Shown: positions 1 to 13,024, counted from the stretch's first letter. The stretch: 64,000 bases of DNA from Heliocidaris tuberculata (GCA_025618425.1 CM046850.1:10171992-10235991); one strand, 5' to 3'. Notes: generated from the sequence alone by a model not told the origin. Numbers and translations are program-made.

Positions 1-1162
1 AACTTCCAACATCAAAGATAATGTTCGAAAATCTTGGGGTCTAGATGAAAATAATTCACCACCTGTTGGACCACGTTCTGTCAGTGATCAGGCCATAAAT
101 GAAACTGTTATAGGTGCTTCCAGAACTAACATCAATGCAATAAAACAAGGCACTTCAAAATACAAAGCAAGCAGCCAATGGACTTTGAGTGATAATGGAG
201 GATGGTTCAAAGCCAAGAAAGAACTCAAACCTGTTTCTAAATCAACTCCGAACCTATCATACCCTTCAACTAAAGTAGATAAGTTGGAGTCTGCCAGATT
301 AGCAGCCTGGTGGGAGGAATCTCCATTTCCCGTCCGTTCTCAACGCTTCACATTCCGTTCTCATTCCAGTGGTCAGAAAGTAGTCCTGAGGAAAGGCCAT
401 AGTTCCTTTGAGGTTTCAGCCAAGGGTAAGAGAAGGCAGTCAACCAATCTTGCTGATCTTGAAGACTTGATGGGGGCTGTCTCAGGATCAGAAGAAGAAA
501 CTGAAACCGATGGTGAACACCACACATCTAAGGCATTCCTGTTACCATATCAGGCATTGCAAGAAGAGATGGATGCACGCTCAGGAAACTTCAATCAGTC
601 CAATTCCAAATATCCAATCCCATCCATACAAATTGATTCATCCAAAGACCATAGAACTCCTCACAGATCATCCAGCAGCTTATTGTCTGACCATTTCACG
701 CCAAAGACACCAGAAATACTGACCCAGTCAACACCGTACATTAATGGGTCTGTACCAGTCTCCAATGATTGGTCATTTTCATCACCTAGTCTAGAAAGTG
801 TGATTCATTCCCAGTTTCTCAGGAACACTTCCGTTACCTCACTGCAACATCAACAACAAAAGCACCACACGAGCCTTCTGTCAGGGGAAGGATTAGGGAC
901 ACCAAAAAGACTACAAAATGCCAGAAGGAGTGGTACCAAACCAAAGGATCTGCTTCGCCACTCCTGGGCTGGCAGACCTAACCCTCTTAGTACTTCTATG
1001 CTGAAGTTGGCCAAAGGTGAGAGGTCATCATGGATGGGTGTGGTCAGCGAGTTACCAGTCATACCTGAGGATAAGAGCAAAGAGAAGGTCAAAGAGCAGC
1101 TTGGATTCAAACGTAACAACTCGAATGCTTCATTCTGTGGGTCAGCAATGCAATACCAAGGG
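1..1162 (+). CDS. Internal exon A of a large Ser-rich protein (left part cut off by window)
   Basis: The frame starting at base 2 is open from the window edge to a strong splice donor (GGG|GTAAGT, intron starting at 1163), giving 387 codons that end in phase 0. The TTG at 185 is not a start: the frame reads on upstream without a stop, so the exon begins outside the window. The protein is polar and low in hydrophobics, with many Ser-Pro and Thr-Pro pairs. Visible patches are a tryptophan-containing stretch near residues 101-110 (AAWWEESPFP), a basic RRxS-type kinase-like site near 141-148 (KGKRRQST), an acidic run near 161-172 (SGSEEETETDGE) and a Gln/His patch in the second half. Codon-level coherence over 1.1 kb and a perfect phase match to the next exon support real coding sequence. 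I do not recognise the family; the role is unknown. Confidence 0.9.
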
Positions 1163-2379
1163 GTAAGTTCCTCTATATGTTACATCTTTATCAAATGCAG
1201 GTGTTTGTTACAGGGTGATTAGCCTTGATTAATGAAACATAAAATATCCAATTTGAATAAAAACAAAGAAATACTTTAGAAATTTTGATGTTGATTTTGT
1301 TGATATGACAAAAAAATCACTCAAAAATAATTCTTAAATTTTTAAATTTTCTGGCTAAAAAATTCATGCAAGTAAGAGATTTTGTATTTGAAATAATGCC
1401 TGCTATTAATCTACCAAAATAACCTGTTTCTTTTCTATAGGAGCAAATTTTAGGGGTATAACTAAAAACAAATCTGATTTTTTTTTTTTTTTTTTAACTA
1501 TGATTTTTTTTCTTCTGACCCTGGTTTGTTTTGAATATTCAAATTATCCTTTTTAATAGACTTAGTTCTGCTCTTGGACTGGTGTTCATGGGATTCTTTT
1601 CCAGATTTTAAAAAAAGAATGATCCTTTGTGTATTTTTGATTTAAAAGTTACTAAAAGTGATGCAAATCTGGCATACATGTAGATGTAGTGTTATTATTT
1701 TGCCAGTATTTATCTTTTCAGGATTCTGAGCTTATATTTGTAATGCCAGAACTTTTGCAATTCCATACAAACTTGGACTCTTGCCTAAGTGTTACACTCA
1801 AGGTGGAATAAATCACATTCCTACTTTTGATTGATTACCGATAATGGAGCTTGAATTTTATTAGACTAACACTTCTTGCCTAACTGACCTGTCAAAAGTT
1901 TGTGATAAAATTAGCAGTTTTTTATAGATGACTTGTCCTCAAGTTGTTTGATCAACACAGCCTTATCTTTGTAAGATCAATTCAGTTGGTCTCGTTTCTC
2001 TCCTTCTCACATTTGTCACCAAAATGGGTTCTTTTATTGTCTTGAAAATGTGTTTTTGTTTGATTTTACTAACTTTGACTTGCTTCATTGGTTTTTGATT
2101 AGTGTGGCTTGCTACATGTCAAAAATAATTCTGGAGGTGATTTTCGAAATGAGAGTTTTAAGGCCCTGCTTTAGTTAGAAAGACACGCAGCAGTTTCAAA
2201 TTTTGTATATTTGTCTGGTTTTTTTTTTAGTACAAGGAATCTGCATCAGCTGGATATTTGGTATTTAGAGGTATCTCCCATGTGCACTGTTGTGTTCTGT
2301 AAAATTAAAAAGATGCTGTGGTTGTTTATATCTTGGTCCCTAATTCCCAATAATTTTAAGTTACTCAAGTTATTGTTCC

Positions 2380-2440
2380 AATAATAATAATAATAATAAT
2401 AATAATATAGCGCATTTTCCATACATGTATATATGTTCAA
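2380..2440 (-). repeat. (AAT)n microsatellite, possible SINE tail in reverse
   Basis: ATA/AAT triplets at about 2381-2407 followed by ATAGCGCATTTTCCATACATG. The order (AAT)n then a GCGC-containing word resembles the reversed SINE tails. It also creates a spurious poly-Tyr ORF on the minus strand. Confidence 0.45.
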
Positions 2441-2724
2441 ATCAATAAATGATTTGTATCTGTAGACTCTGAAACTATGTATGTAGCCCTATACAAATTT
2501 CTTATAAATTTTGATGTTGCTCTACAGTATGTCCTATTTGTGAATCAAGCAGCGATTTGTTTACCAGCTTTACTGTGGTCCATTCCAGTTCTCAAGAGGA
2601 CTATTTACTCTTCAGATTCTGTTCTGATTATTATCTTGCATTGATAAATACTTAGCTTACAATTTGTCCCAGGTCATACCTATTCTGTGTATTATAGTTT
2701 TCAGTTTCTTTCATCAGTTGAACA

Positions 2725-2760
2725 TTAAAGGGCAATCCAACGCTTTGTGAGGCCCCTGTT
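2725..2760 (+). mobile_element. Terminal fragment of TTAA-MITE family A
   Basis: Begins TTAA then AGGGCAATCCAAC, matching the left end of the full copies at 13443, 33950 and 41022. Similarity stops after about 30 bases and no matching right end follows. A truncated copy or a solo end. Confidence 0.55.
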
Positions 2761-3179
2761 TTATGAATTACATCTTTTTTTTCATGAAGAATATTTATTT
2801 TACGGATCGTGTAATTTTTAAACTTTTCGCATTGATTTTTCAAAATGGGTTGTTTTTATAAAATGTGGTCCTGCAGGGGATTTTGTTTTCTAGAGTATGA
2901 GAAGGGTTAGATTCAGACTGGTAAGTGTTTAACTTCGATGAAAGAGTGTACCATTTCAAAGTCTTAAAAGTTCATTCTTAATTGGGATCAGGCACGTACA
3001 TGTACAATGCATGTATGTTGATTTTTAATTGTTTAGTCCTACATGTACGCACTTTAATGCAGTGAACTAGAACTATAACTAGACTTCTATGTATTCTAAT
3101 TTTCAATTTGATATTCCTCAGTTTGTAGGCCTATATATTAATATGAAACTTATCTAGTAATTGAACTCACAACAACAAT

Positions 3180-3483
3180 GACCCCGTTCTCATTACAAGG
3201 GATAGCGCGCGCTAGATCGCGCCACCTTTAAGGTGAGAACGCGGCGACGTCGTTTCGGCGAGATCCACAGAGGTCCACGGCAATCCCACACCGGACCACT
3301 TCGGGGGGGGGGGGGGGGGGGGGGTGGGGGTGGTTCACGAGAGATAGTGTGATCTAGAGCGGGCCTATTAGCAGTTTAATGTGCAGAGAGTGCCAATGTG
3401 AACCCTCGGCGTGCCAGTCGACCTCCCTGGTTCGCCCCACGATAGCGCGATCCACTTTCTAATCTTGTAATGAGAACGGGGTC
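3180..3483. mobile_element. GC-rich MITE with perfect 20-bp inverted ends
   Basis: GACCCCGTTCTCATTACAAG at 3180-3199 is the exact inverse of 3464-3483. GATAGCGCG words lie just inside both ends. The interior is CpG-rich and holds a run of 22 G. I could not see a convincing target duplication. Confidence 0.75.
3303..3324 (+). repeat. G(22) run
   Basis: Homopolymer inside the MITE at 3180-3483, followed by TGGGGGTGG. Confidence 0.95.
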
Positions 3484-5398
3484 TTGGATGGGTATGCCAC
3501 TTATACCCATGCTAAAGCTTTTTACTGAGCACTGAACAATACAGGCTTCTATGGTGTATCATAGACCACGGAGTTATCACAGCAGTGAAGCTCCTAGCAT
3601 GGACCTACTAATGGAGCTGGGTTGTTATAAGGAGATGAGTTAGATAAGGTGACTTTTTCTAAAGTGGTTTTGAAGGGTTTTGTTTGTACAGTGTTGATCA
3701 AGAGACTCTCAGAGCAAGAAGTTCTGTGATAACTCCTTGCTCAGAGTAGGGGGTCTATCTCTAGCTCTCAGTCCAGGCTTTTTCATAAAATATTTACTTT
3801 CAACTCCAATATTTTAGAGGATCCAGGATCAAACAAGATCAAAAGTTAAGTTGCAACATCTCATTAATTTTCTTCTACCCATGTTCTTGAATTGTATTTC
3901 TTAATTTATAGAAATGAAATCGTGCTACTGAAGTGGTTTACATTGGACAAAGAAGACCACCTTCATGTACTAACATGCATTAATGATTTGATTGAGGATG
4001 TTTGTGTTTTTAGTCAGGTTCACACGGAGGGAGCTAAACTTAGTTCCAGAACCACAAGCGAGCTTGTAGTTAACCCCGAAACCACGAGCAGTGAGGGGGT
4101 CCTCTGTCATAATTTTGGACCGTGCGGACAGAATAAACTTTAAGTTTAGCAAACTTGTTGTTAACGATGACCTCTCTGTTCATGTTAATCCAGATTGTTG
4201 TTAGTGAGTTGTCGTTTCGTAAACTTAAAAGTTTTGCTAACTTAAAGTTTGGAAACCACAAGTCCCTTATGAACGTAGATATTGTAAGTTCCATGGCTAA
4301 ACCTCCCTCCTTCATAGGTACCTAGCTGTGCTTGGTATAGGAGTACTGTGATATCTTCCATTCAGGTCAGGGTAGATATGACCTTACTGGATATCGAACA
4401 ACAGTGCCATAGCATGGGTCCAGCCATTGAGGGGGCACTGGTGTCAAGAGGGGAGGGGCACCAGTCTCCCCAGGTAGATGAAATGCAAGATAATAGGGCC
4501 ATTGAGTGAGATGGGGGATTGATTGTTTGGGAGGGGGTAATATCATCTTTTCACTTTGCCCTTCCCCTCTCTCATTCTTTCTCTTTCTCTCTCCCCCTTT
4601 TCCTACTTTTTTTTTGCTAATCAGTTTGGAGGGGGCTATACTCCCCTTGCTCCTTGTTGCTATGCTTCTGCAAAATAATCAGATTATTCTGATAGTCACA
4701 AGTGCACTTCAGGTTGATTAGAAGAAATGCAAATATTGTCTTTATCCATTTTGAAAATTAGTGACATGTATTAATTTCTTCAAATGTTGAGTTTTGGTGT
4801 CTGTGTTCTTATGAATTTGTTTTTAATCTAGATGTATGATAGATTGTGATAAGGGGTTGTTGAGTACTCATTTTGTATGTGAGCTTAACACTAAATATAT
4901 TTGTTATAGTGTAAAAACTTTAGAATAGTTATGAAAAAAATAGTGCTGGGGGAAACGAAAATGAGCACTATGAAATTTTGATCCTCGGAGTTGGACATCT
5001 ACATCAAGCTGTTGTTAAATTGGCTGGTTCTTCATAATTCATAGGTTAGACCCCTACCTACATGATTAACACCAAGTTGTATAGCAGCAGCTTATAATTG
5101 TACCTTCCAAGATTTTAAAATAGTATTACTGTAGGGTCTACAGAAGAGACAGTTCATAAGAATAGACCAAGCAGTAGGGGGTCAGGTAATGACCTGCATT
5201 TTTGCTTCTTTAGCACAAAACGTCATCCGGTTTTCCGAACATGCAGATTCTACAAGTTTCATCACAGGTTTCTTTATTATCCAAGTGGAAGTTCTTGTGG
5301 AAATTTGAATAACAATTAGTTGTTTTAGTCAAGGATGTCTTATGGATGGAAGCTGTGTGATTGAGAGCTTGATGGTTTAGTTAGCATGACTTCTAAAC

Positions 5399-6107
5399 TA
5401 GGCCTGAGTCGAGTCGGCGCCCGACCGATGCAGCCGGTCACCGGTGCAATTTCATGCACACCGGCGGACTGATGAAATAAAGAAATACATAAGAAATTCA
5501 CAGTGTCAAAGACTTTGAAAATTAACCAGTTTTAAGAACTAAATTTCCTTATTTATATTAAAACTTTCACATGATATTAAATTTCAATCCTTTAATCAAC
5601 CAAGTGGGACTATGGAAATAAGATCACCAGCAAGATTTCTCAATTTTCTTGCTTGAATTTATCGGCCCGTATTATTTTTGAATTCTGTGTGAGCGCTGCT
5701 GGTACGATTCTGCGCCCCTTGCCCCGAGATGGCGCTAACTCCAGGCTAACTCTAGTGGAGTAATTACGAGTTGCAAACAAACAGATAAAAGATGGCAGCG
5801 CCCATACAGAGTGCAACAATATCGTAATGTTATGTACCGATAAATTCAAGCAAGAAAATTGAGAAATCCTGCTCGGTAATCTTATTTCCATAGTCCCACT
5901 TGGTTGATTAATGGTTTGAAATTTAATATCATGAGAAATTTCTAATATAGATAAGGGAATTTAGTTCTTAAACTGGTTGATTTTCAAAGTCTTTCATTAA
6001 CACTGAATTTCTTTATGTATTTCTTTTTTTCAACGGTCTGCCGGTCTCCGCCGAAAAATCACCGGCGGGCACCGGTCAAAAAAAAAAACTGTTATGACTC
6101 AGGCCTA
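5399..6107. mobile_element. hAT-like foldback MITE with 8-bp target duplication
   Basis: The ends TAGGCCTGAGTC and GACTCAGGCCTA are exact inverted repeats, and each arm runs about 265 bp inward (e.g. CAACCAAGTGGGACTATGGA at 5597 and its mirror near 5887). A loop of about 170 bp separates them. The flanking octamer TTCTAAAC occurs at 5391-5398 and again at 6108-6115, the length typical of hAT target duplications. It has no transposase. The 83-codon minus-strand ORF in the loop is not a gene. Confidence 0.85.
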
Positions 6108-6872
6108 TTCTAAACTATGGAAGCTTCTGAAAGAAGATATGGAAAGGATATAATAAAAGGCAGTTCCTTGAAGAACCCCATTTCATGATAAAAAGAAAGG
6201 TGCTTCCATGTCTCTGATTTTTTTTTTTTTGGTTGTAATTAGAAGGTAATGGAATGTCATGAATAGTATCAGTATTTCATACTCGGTTTGAATTTATACA
6301 GATCTTCATATTATTCCTTAAAATTTCAATCCATCATTGAAAATTATCATGTGGGACTTTGACTTCAAGAATCCCTTCTTAATGTAAATATCAGTAAAAT
6401 TGCCCAAGACATTCACTGTTGAAAAATGAAAATCTTTATCTTGCTGGCTTGGAGAAATACGAAATCGGTTTTTCAGCTACCAAGGAAGACATTCTGTGTT
6501 ATTTTCCAAGGGCATTCACTGTGATTTTTGTCCTGTTTTTACTCATTGTGAATGTACATTGTAAACAGCTCTATGATGAAGTGCAGAGATGCTCTTATAT
6601 CTGTGATTCTTCCCTTGTGTATTAATTAGATGAAGTGACCTGGTAAGAGGCTAGCCAAGCATTTGAGGTGAGGTCAGTAGTTTCAATGGCTTCAGTGGTT
6701 TCGATGACTGTTTCTTGAAAGGGCATTTAAATAGTTTGGATGCCAAAGAAAGTGTAGAATTAGTAATAATACATGTATATTTTTGAGGGTTAAGTTTTAT
6801 TTAGTTTGAGTTTTATTTCTTTAAAAATTAGCATCATTGTCATAATTATATGTGCATTGTTAATTCTTATTA

Positions 6873-6927
6873 GAGAGAGAGAGAGAGAGAGAGAGAGATA
6901 AGAGAAAGACAGAAAGAGAGAGAGAGG

Positions 6928-6976
<49 letters not shown>
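6873..6976. repeat. (GA)n microsatellite, about 105 bp
   Basis: An almost pure GA dinucleotide tract with minor interruptions; its minus-strand translation gives the SLSL.. run of an apparent 174-codon ORF. Confidence 0.95.
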
Positions 6977-6981
<5 letters not shown>

Positions 6982-9499
6982 AAGAGAAGGGGGTTGCAGC
7001 TGTAGATCTCATTGGTTGAAAGTTGGGTTGTATTGTCATTTGCCAAGAGAGGGCACTATGCATATTCCGTTGTGCCCTGTGAAATTTAATAAGATGTATG
7101 TGTAACAGATAAGCAGTGGCAGACTCTTGTAGTTGACATTTATTCTCCAGGTTCACAGGAAATAGGAAAAAAGAAAGAAGTTTGGAAGAGAATGTTATTA
7201 AAACAACATGATTAAGACAGTGAATAAAGATAAAATGCCACAAAAAGTGAATAGAAGTAGTTAGAAAGAAATATATATTCTTGACAGAGAAAAAAACAGT
7301 GAAAGCAAGATAACAAAGCAGCGTGAAGAAAATGCATGCCCTAACTGGCAGTGATTGGTCTGTGTTGAAACTAGCAATATACATTCTTAACTAAATACAA
7401 GTATCTGGAACAACTTACAAGGGTTGAGTAACATACATGTACATGTACCTTGTTTCTCACAATCATGTAGGTTTGTTTACAATAAAAGAGATTCAATATT
7501 GAATTTCCTACTAAAAGTATATAGCTCCCTCTGCTGTCAGGTTTAGACCATGACACTTTGTTTGTCTTCATTTTAGTATGGCCACACCATTTCGATCAGG
7601 GGGCGGGCGAGTTTGTTCAATTGCTTTTCTCTAAAACTTGGATAGAAAACCCAATATTTACCTTATCGCTGAAAGACTATACATGTGCTTGTTTTCAAGT
7701 GAGTTAAAAATAGGCACAATGGCAGTGGAGATTGACTGCTAAAAATTCAAGGTTTCTCAGAATTGTATAAGAAAAGTACATGTAAGATACTGTATACCCT
7801 CAGCATATGTCTTAGAATGAGCTATACAGTTCGAACCCTTTCTTTGTTGTTGAAAGCAATACATTTCTGTCAGGATGACTTGCCTTGTTTCTCCCAACTA
7901 GAAGTAGAAAGTGTTTTGAGACGTACAGAACAAGTGACTCAATCTTTCATATTGAACAGTCGTGCCTTATTTTGACTTACCAATATCATATTTACACACA
8001 GAAAACGCCTGGTCATTTTCCATTTAAATTATTATCTGTCTATAATTGCATAAGTTCACCAGAAATTTGGTGATTTGATTAGAGAAGATGCACTTGAAAT
8101 AATCAGGCAACTGGGTAAAAATACCAAATTTGTGTTGGCTACCGTTCAACCCGAAACTCTGGTAAAGTTTAACACTTTTTTACAAGTAGTTTTTTTTTAA
8201 ATTGTTGATGAGTATATTTTATTTTGTTATGGACATATGTACGCTTATTTATGTATTGTTGTTCAGTTGTAAATGCTCCTTCTTTTCTCTATCTGACCCC
8301 CTTCTATAGGAAATGAAGAATAGTTGAGAGATCAATACTTTGTCTGATGGGGCATTAAGATAATTGTTATCTGCCTCCCTTTGTCACAGTTGTATTTCTT
8401 GTATCTCCAGCCAACCATTAATTGACTACTGATCGATGTGAAAGGGTTCCATACTGACTGGTCAGGCTTTGGCCAACCGTGAATGGACTTAATATGATCA
8501 ATGTTAAATGAGGCTCATCCTTGTAGCCTTCAGTCTTTACTCCTATATGTTCAAAGAAAAAAAAAAATCTTAATGAGATTGAGACGAAACCAGATTGGAT
8601 TTTCACTTATGTTTCTGTACTATGTTTGTATGTATATTGGCTATACATATGCTTATCAATTCCAAATATTTGGGGAGCCCTGAGGTGAAATTTTAGGGCC
8701 CATGCTTCTGTATCCATCTTACTATCAAGCCCTTCCTAGATTATATGCTTTCTTTTTATAATTTGGATGGGTTAGTTGGGACACGTAAAAGTAACATGAT
8801 ATAATCCTTTGTTCTGACAGCCCTTCCCAATGATAGAATTTCAAAATGTCCGTCAAAAACTTTGTTGTGGTTTTATTTGTTGGAATACATCTGAGCAAGG
8901 TAGGACAACGAGCATATATATACCTGCAAGGGAAAACATTATGGTTAGATCATGGACCTATGGGAGAGATGTACATGTAGGTCCATGGTTAGATGGAAGA
9001 CAAAAAGTCAGAAAAGAGACCTGCAGTCTGCACAAACTGACTGGCTAAGTGATTTTAAAATGGCATTAAACTGCCAAAACTTGAACAGCGCCACCTTTAC
9101 AGTAACTGCTAAATTGAGATCATAATTTGAAAATTAATTGCATTTTATTTTGAATTTCGACAAACAGCTGTTTGGAAAATAGGCACATTTCATATTTCAA
9201 ACTATTATTTTTGACGTTGCACGTGTGGAAAATTGCCCACAGATACATTCTAAGCTTCTAGAAACTAGAATGGGGCATGATGGAAAATGAGAGGCACAGA
9301 TACTTTTCAAATCCTGTTGAAAGATGGTGCCATTATAGGAGCTTCAATTTACTGTCACTTTAAGACTTCTGACTTCAAAGATCCTGCATAATCGGTCAAC
9401 TGTATTTACCCTTATTCTTTCAGTATACAAAGATTAAACTCTTCTGGAAAAGGTAGTCTGTCATGCATACACTGGTATTTTCATCAAAGGGTGAGCATT

Positions 9500-9555
9500 G
9501 TGTAGAAAAGACAAAAGTTTCTTTCTAAATGAATTTTCTTTTGTCTTTTCTGCAC
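9500..9555. repeat. 56-nt perfect-looking hairpin
   Basis: GTGTAGAAAAGACAAAAG (9500-9517) pairs with CTTTTGTCTTTTCTGCAC (9538-9555) at 17 of 18 positions around a 20-nt loop. The size resembles a short microRNA precursor stem, but nothing else supports a functional RNA; a tiny MITE is equally possible. Confidence 0.6.
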
Positions 9556-10627
9556 AGTACACTCTATGTCAGTGCTGATAACTTGTTTTTGTCTTTTTTT
9601 GGTTTCTACCAGTATTCTTTATTCAACTAATCTGGAAACGATGCTTGTATATTTTTACAGTTTTTTTTTTAGTAGTCAGAATAACTACCAGTGAAAAAAT
9701 ACATGGGAGTAGAGAGTGATTCAGCTCTGGAAAGCTCCATAGCTCTTGTAAAAAACCCAATAAAAGACATAAGATCTACTTTGAGAAAATTGCACTTTTA
9801 CAACAGTAAATCCGAAAAGAGTTCTCAAGAGCAGAAAATCATTTTTTTACACTGATAACTACTATGTTAAATATGTTTGATTTCACTGAACAATAAAGGG
9901 AGAATTTTTAGCCCATGCTCCCTGTTCTTATCACAGAGATAAATATGGAAACATAAAAACAAATACATTGAACAAAAAATAATAGTAACATTAATAACAA
10001 GTTTATTTTTTTTGCAAGTATTTGCATAAATATTTGTGACTTCAGTGACAAAATTTATGAGCAGTCCTGAGATGATGTGGAAGCTAGTACATTGTATAAA
10101 TTAACAGAGCTGTGAATGGAGCTTGAAGTTATGACATTGTATCATAGACCTACTATACATGTAGGTCCATGGTTGCACGAAGGGAGCTTGAAGTTGAGTT
10201 GATAATAAGGAAGGAAGTTTATCTCAGTCTGATCAAGCGTCCATGCAGATTGAGATGTTTTGATTCAGGCTTCCTCTGAAACAAGGTTGTAGAATCTGTG
10301 ATAACAATGTAGGAAGCAACGTTCAGTACAAGTTCAAAATACATTTTGCTCAATGAATGCGTATTCAATGATAGATGCATTCTGCATGCCTTATGCTGGG
10401 AAAGCTTGTGTTTAGAGAGAGAGAGAGATGAGAGTCCACCTTAAAGTGTTCTGTTATTATTTTACTTAAGAACAATTAGATATTTCTGGCAAGACTGTCC
10501 CTTTAGATAAGCTTACCCATTGTGCTAAAACAAAAAAACCTCTTGGGTAGCATAGGGTTCATTCAACAAGAAGGAATAAGACTACTTTAATCCTTGGATT
10601 CTATCCAGGAGTGATAACTCTCTAAAT

Positions 10628-11039
10628 GCCACCGCACACCTTACGATCGGTCTGCGATCCGATTTGTGAAATAAATCGCTATGGCATTAAATATTGGCAT
10701 TTAAACAAATGAAATCAACCCTATTCAGGTTCTGAAAAGTAATATGAATACTAAACATAGGGTTTTGGTGAGCTGTCAGCTTTCTGCAGGGAATACGGGC
10801 AAAATTAGTTTCAAATCTTAGGCAGTCGTGCGATTTTTGTGATGTCGCTATAGCTTGGAGCCGATTTGGTCATTCCACGGACTAAAAAACTCGGCAAAAG
10901 CCGTATTATCGAGATTAATATCTGTATGACTATTCAGACCCTCAGTCAAAAATATTTTTCGTTTTTAAATGATTTGTCAAATGATATTACATTTTCTTCT
11001 GAAATCGGATCGCAGACTGATTGTAAGGTGTGCGGTGGC
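10628..11039. mobile_element. MITE with 38-bp inverted ends
   Basis: Left end GCCACCGCACACCTTACGAT continuing to CTGCGATCCGATTT; the right end is its inverse with two mismatches (11002-11039). The 62-codon ORF inside includes the terminal repeat and is not a gene. No target duplication is obvious. Confidence 0.75.
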
Positions 11040-11106
11040 CTTAATTCTATATAGTCAGAAGTTTGAATATTACAACCATTTCTTAAAATAAATATTCATA
11101 TTGTCA

Positions 11107-11724
11107 TTAAAGGGAAAGTCAATCCTGATACCAAGTTGGTTTTAAAAGAAGCAGAAAAATAAAACAAATACAGGTCAGTGAAAGTCCACCCTGGTTTTTA
11201 GTTGATTTGAATTAAACAAATATGAGAGAAACAGATTAGTGAAAGATTGAGCAAAGTCCGATAAGAAATAAGAAAGTTGTGAATTTTGAAGTTGTAATCA
11301 ACCAAACACAAATTGGCAACTCCGTGAAGTATCTTGCGATTTCCTCTCCCACTTGCCATGTACCCCCAAAATCATTAATTTCCATTTTCTCTAAAGAAAA
11401 TATTCAGTCGTACATGCACCTTAGATATAATAATTGCACATATGTTTTTACACACAACCTATATGAAACAAATCTATTCCTATATCAATAATTGAGAAAA
11501 TGAACATCTATGAAATTTTCTGTACCGGTATAGAGCAAATGGGAGAGAGATCGCAAGATATGTCACAGAGTTGCCAATTTGTGTTTGATTGATTACCCCT
11601 TAAAAAATTCAGAGCTTTCTTATTTCTTATTGCATTTTGCAGAAACTTTTACTAATCTGTTTCTCTCATTTTTGCAAAACTTTTATTCAAATCAACTAAA
11701 ATCCAGGGGGGACTTTCCATTTAA
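11107..11724 (+). mobile_element. TTAA-flanked MITE, family B copy 1
   Basis: TTAA at 11107, end AGGGAAAGTCAATCCTG; right end GGGGGGACTTTCCAT then TTAA at 11721. The interior mirrors itself (GATAAGAAATAAGAAAGTTG near the left, CTTTCTTATTTCTTATTG near the right). Related in plan to family A but with different terminal sequence. The right TTAA is also the left TTAA of the next element. Confidence 0.8.
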
Positions 11725-12093
11725 AGTGTACCAACCACCTGAAAAAAGAATTTGTATACCGCTAGGAAGTATAAAATTAACCTCAAAGAACTTTATTTGA
11801 AATTCTATTGGTCAGCAGTTTAGGAGTATGAAGGAAATAAAGGATAACATGAAGGTGCTCGCGCGGAACCGAACCTCCAAGTTGGGTTCCGCGTGAGCCC
11901 TTATCTTGGCCATCGCGTACGGGTGCGTTGAGTAGTCTATTCACGAGTCGCTTTTATGCTTATAGAGAGTATAATTAAACTTGTAATATCTCTTTATAGA
12001 AGTGATATGCGAAGCCCATATTTGGAATATAGTAGAATGACATGGAGCCTCTAATACAAAGTAAAATATTTTTTGGCGATTGGTACCCTTTAA
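11721..12093 (+). mobile_element. TTAA-flanked MITE, family C copy 1
   Basis: TTAA then AGTGTACCAACCACCTG; right end GGCGATTGGTACCCT then TTAA at 12090. It has a CpG-rich inverted core (CTCGCGCGGAACC ... GGTTCCGCGTGAG). Non-coding. It abuts the family B element and shares its TTAA. Confidence 0.8.
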
Positions 12094-12378
12094 ATGTCAG
12101 TGTGCTGTAGGTGGTGAAAAAGGTGAAGATAATATTTATAAATACATTCATTTTAGTGTAATATATCAGTCAAAATACTATCAATCTGTTTTAGTCACTG
12201 AATTATATATATATACTAAAACCTCAAACCCTCTGATGACAAGAGGATTGGTACACTATTTATATGACAACTCAGATTAGTGATATTTGGAAAATTACTT
12301 CCGGTTTGAGTTTGATGAAAACACCATCTGTGCTAACTTCCTTCCTTCCATCAATGAGCTTCCATTCATGAAACATTG

Positions 12379-12385
12379 GAGAGAA

Positions 12386-12432
<47 letters not shown>

Positions 12433-12623
12433 TAGAGGAGAGAGAAGTAGAAGGAGAGTTGAGATATATAGAGAGATATATGTATGTACTATGTCTTAGT
12501 AAAAGGTGCCAGGGTTATCCTGTACTAGTATTTGGTTTTACCAAGGTATTACTCCATGATTCTACAGTGTATAACACATGGTCGTGGGACAGTTGCTCTA
12601 TGGTCAATATCCTACATTGTTAC
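12379..12623 (+). repeat. Direct duplication, first copy (GA tract plus 150 bp)
   Basis: GA tract, then GAGATATATGTATGT-like, GTAAAAGGTGCCAGGGTTAT, CTACAGTGTATAACACATGG and GGGACAGTTGCTCTATGGTC. The same order recurs at 13184-13372. Confidence 0.85.
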
Positions 12624-13024
12624 CTATATGGGGTAGTTTTACGATGCATTTATAATTCATATTTTGCGTGGTACGCCAACGACCTATAGTTCTGAGCGGT
12701 CATCATTCCCTGATATTTTCCCTCTTCCAGGTTTCACCATTCACTTTGTGTACAAAAAGTGCGGTCAACATTGAGCCCGATTAACATCCACATTTTCTTG
12801 TCGCTGTGCTTTTATTAAAGTGCATATGCGCAGCATTGTGTACACGCTAAAGTGTTGGCTTAAACAATGGATATGCGTGGTAACAATTTATGTCACAATT
12901 GCTTGGCCCAGATTACATACCTGAGCTGCATGAATATTACCTGAAATCAGAGGGACTGACAGGCAAACAGACGTGTCTGTCATTGCTACAAAATAGGCAT
13001 ATACATGATATAGGTAATGATGAT

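Noticed and set aside
185..187. Apparent start codon of the first long ORF
   Set aside because: The codon is TTG and the frame is open upstream to the window edge, so this is inside an exon.
5640..5891. 83-codon minus-strand ORF
   Set aside because: It spans the loop and arms of the foldback element.
6860..7384. 174-codon minus-strand ORF
   Set aside because: Half of it is the translation of the GA microsatellite and the rest has no exon-like features.
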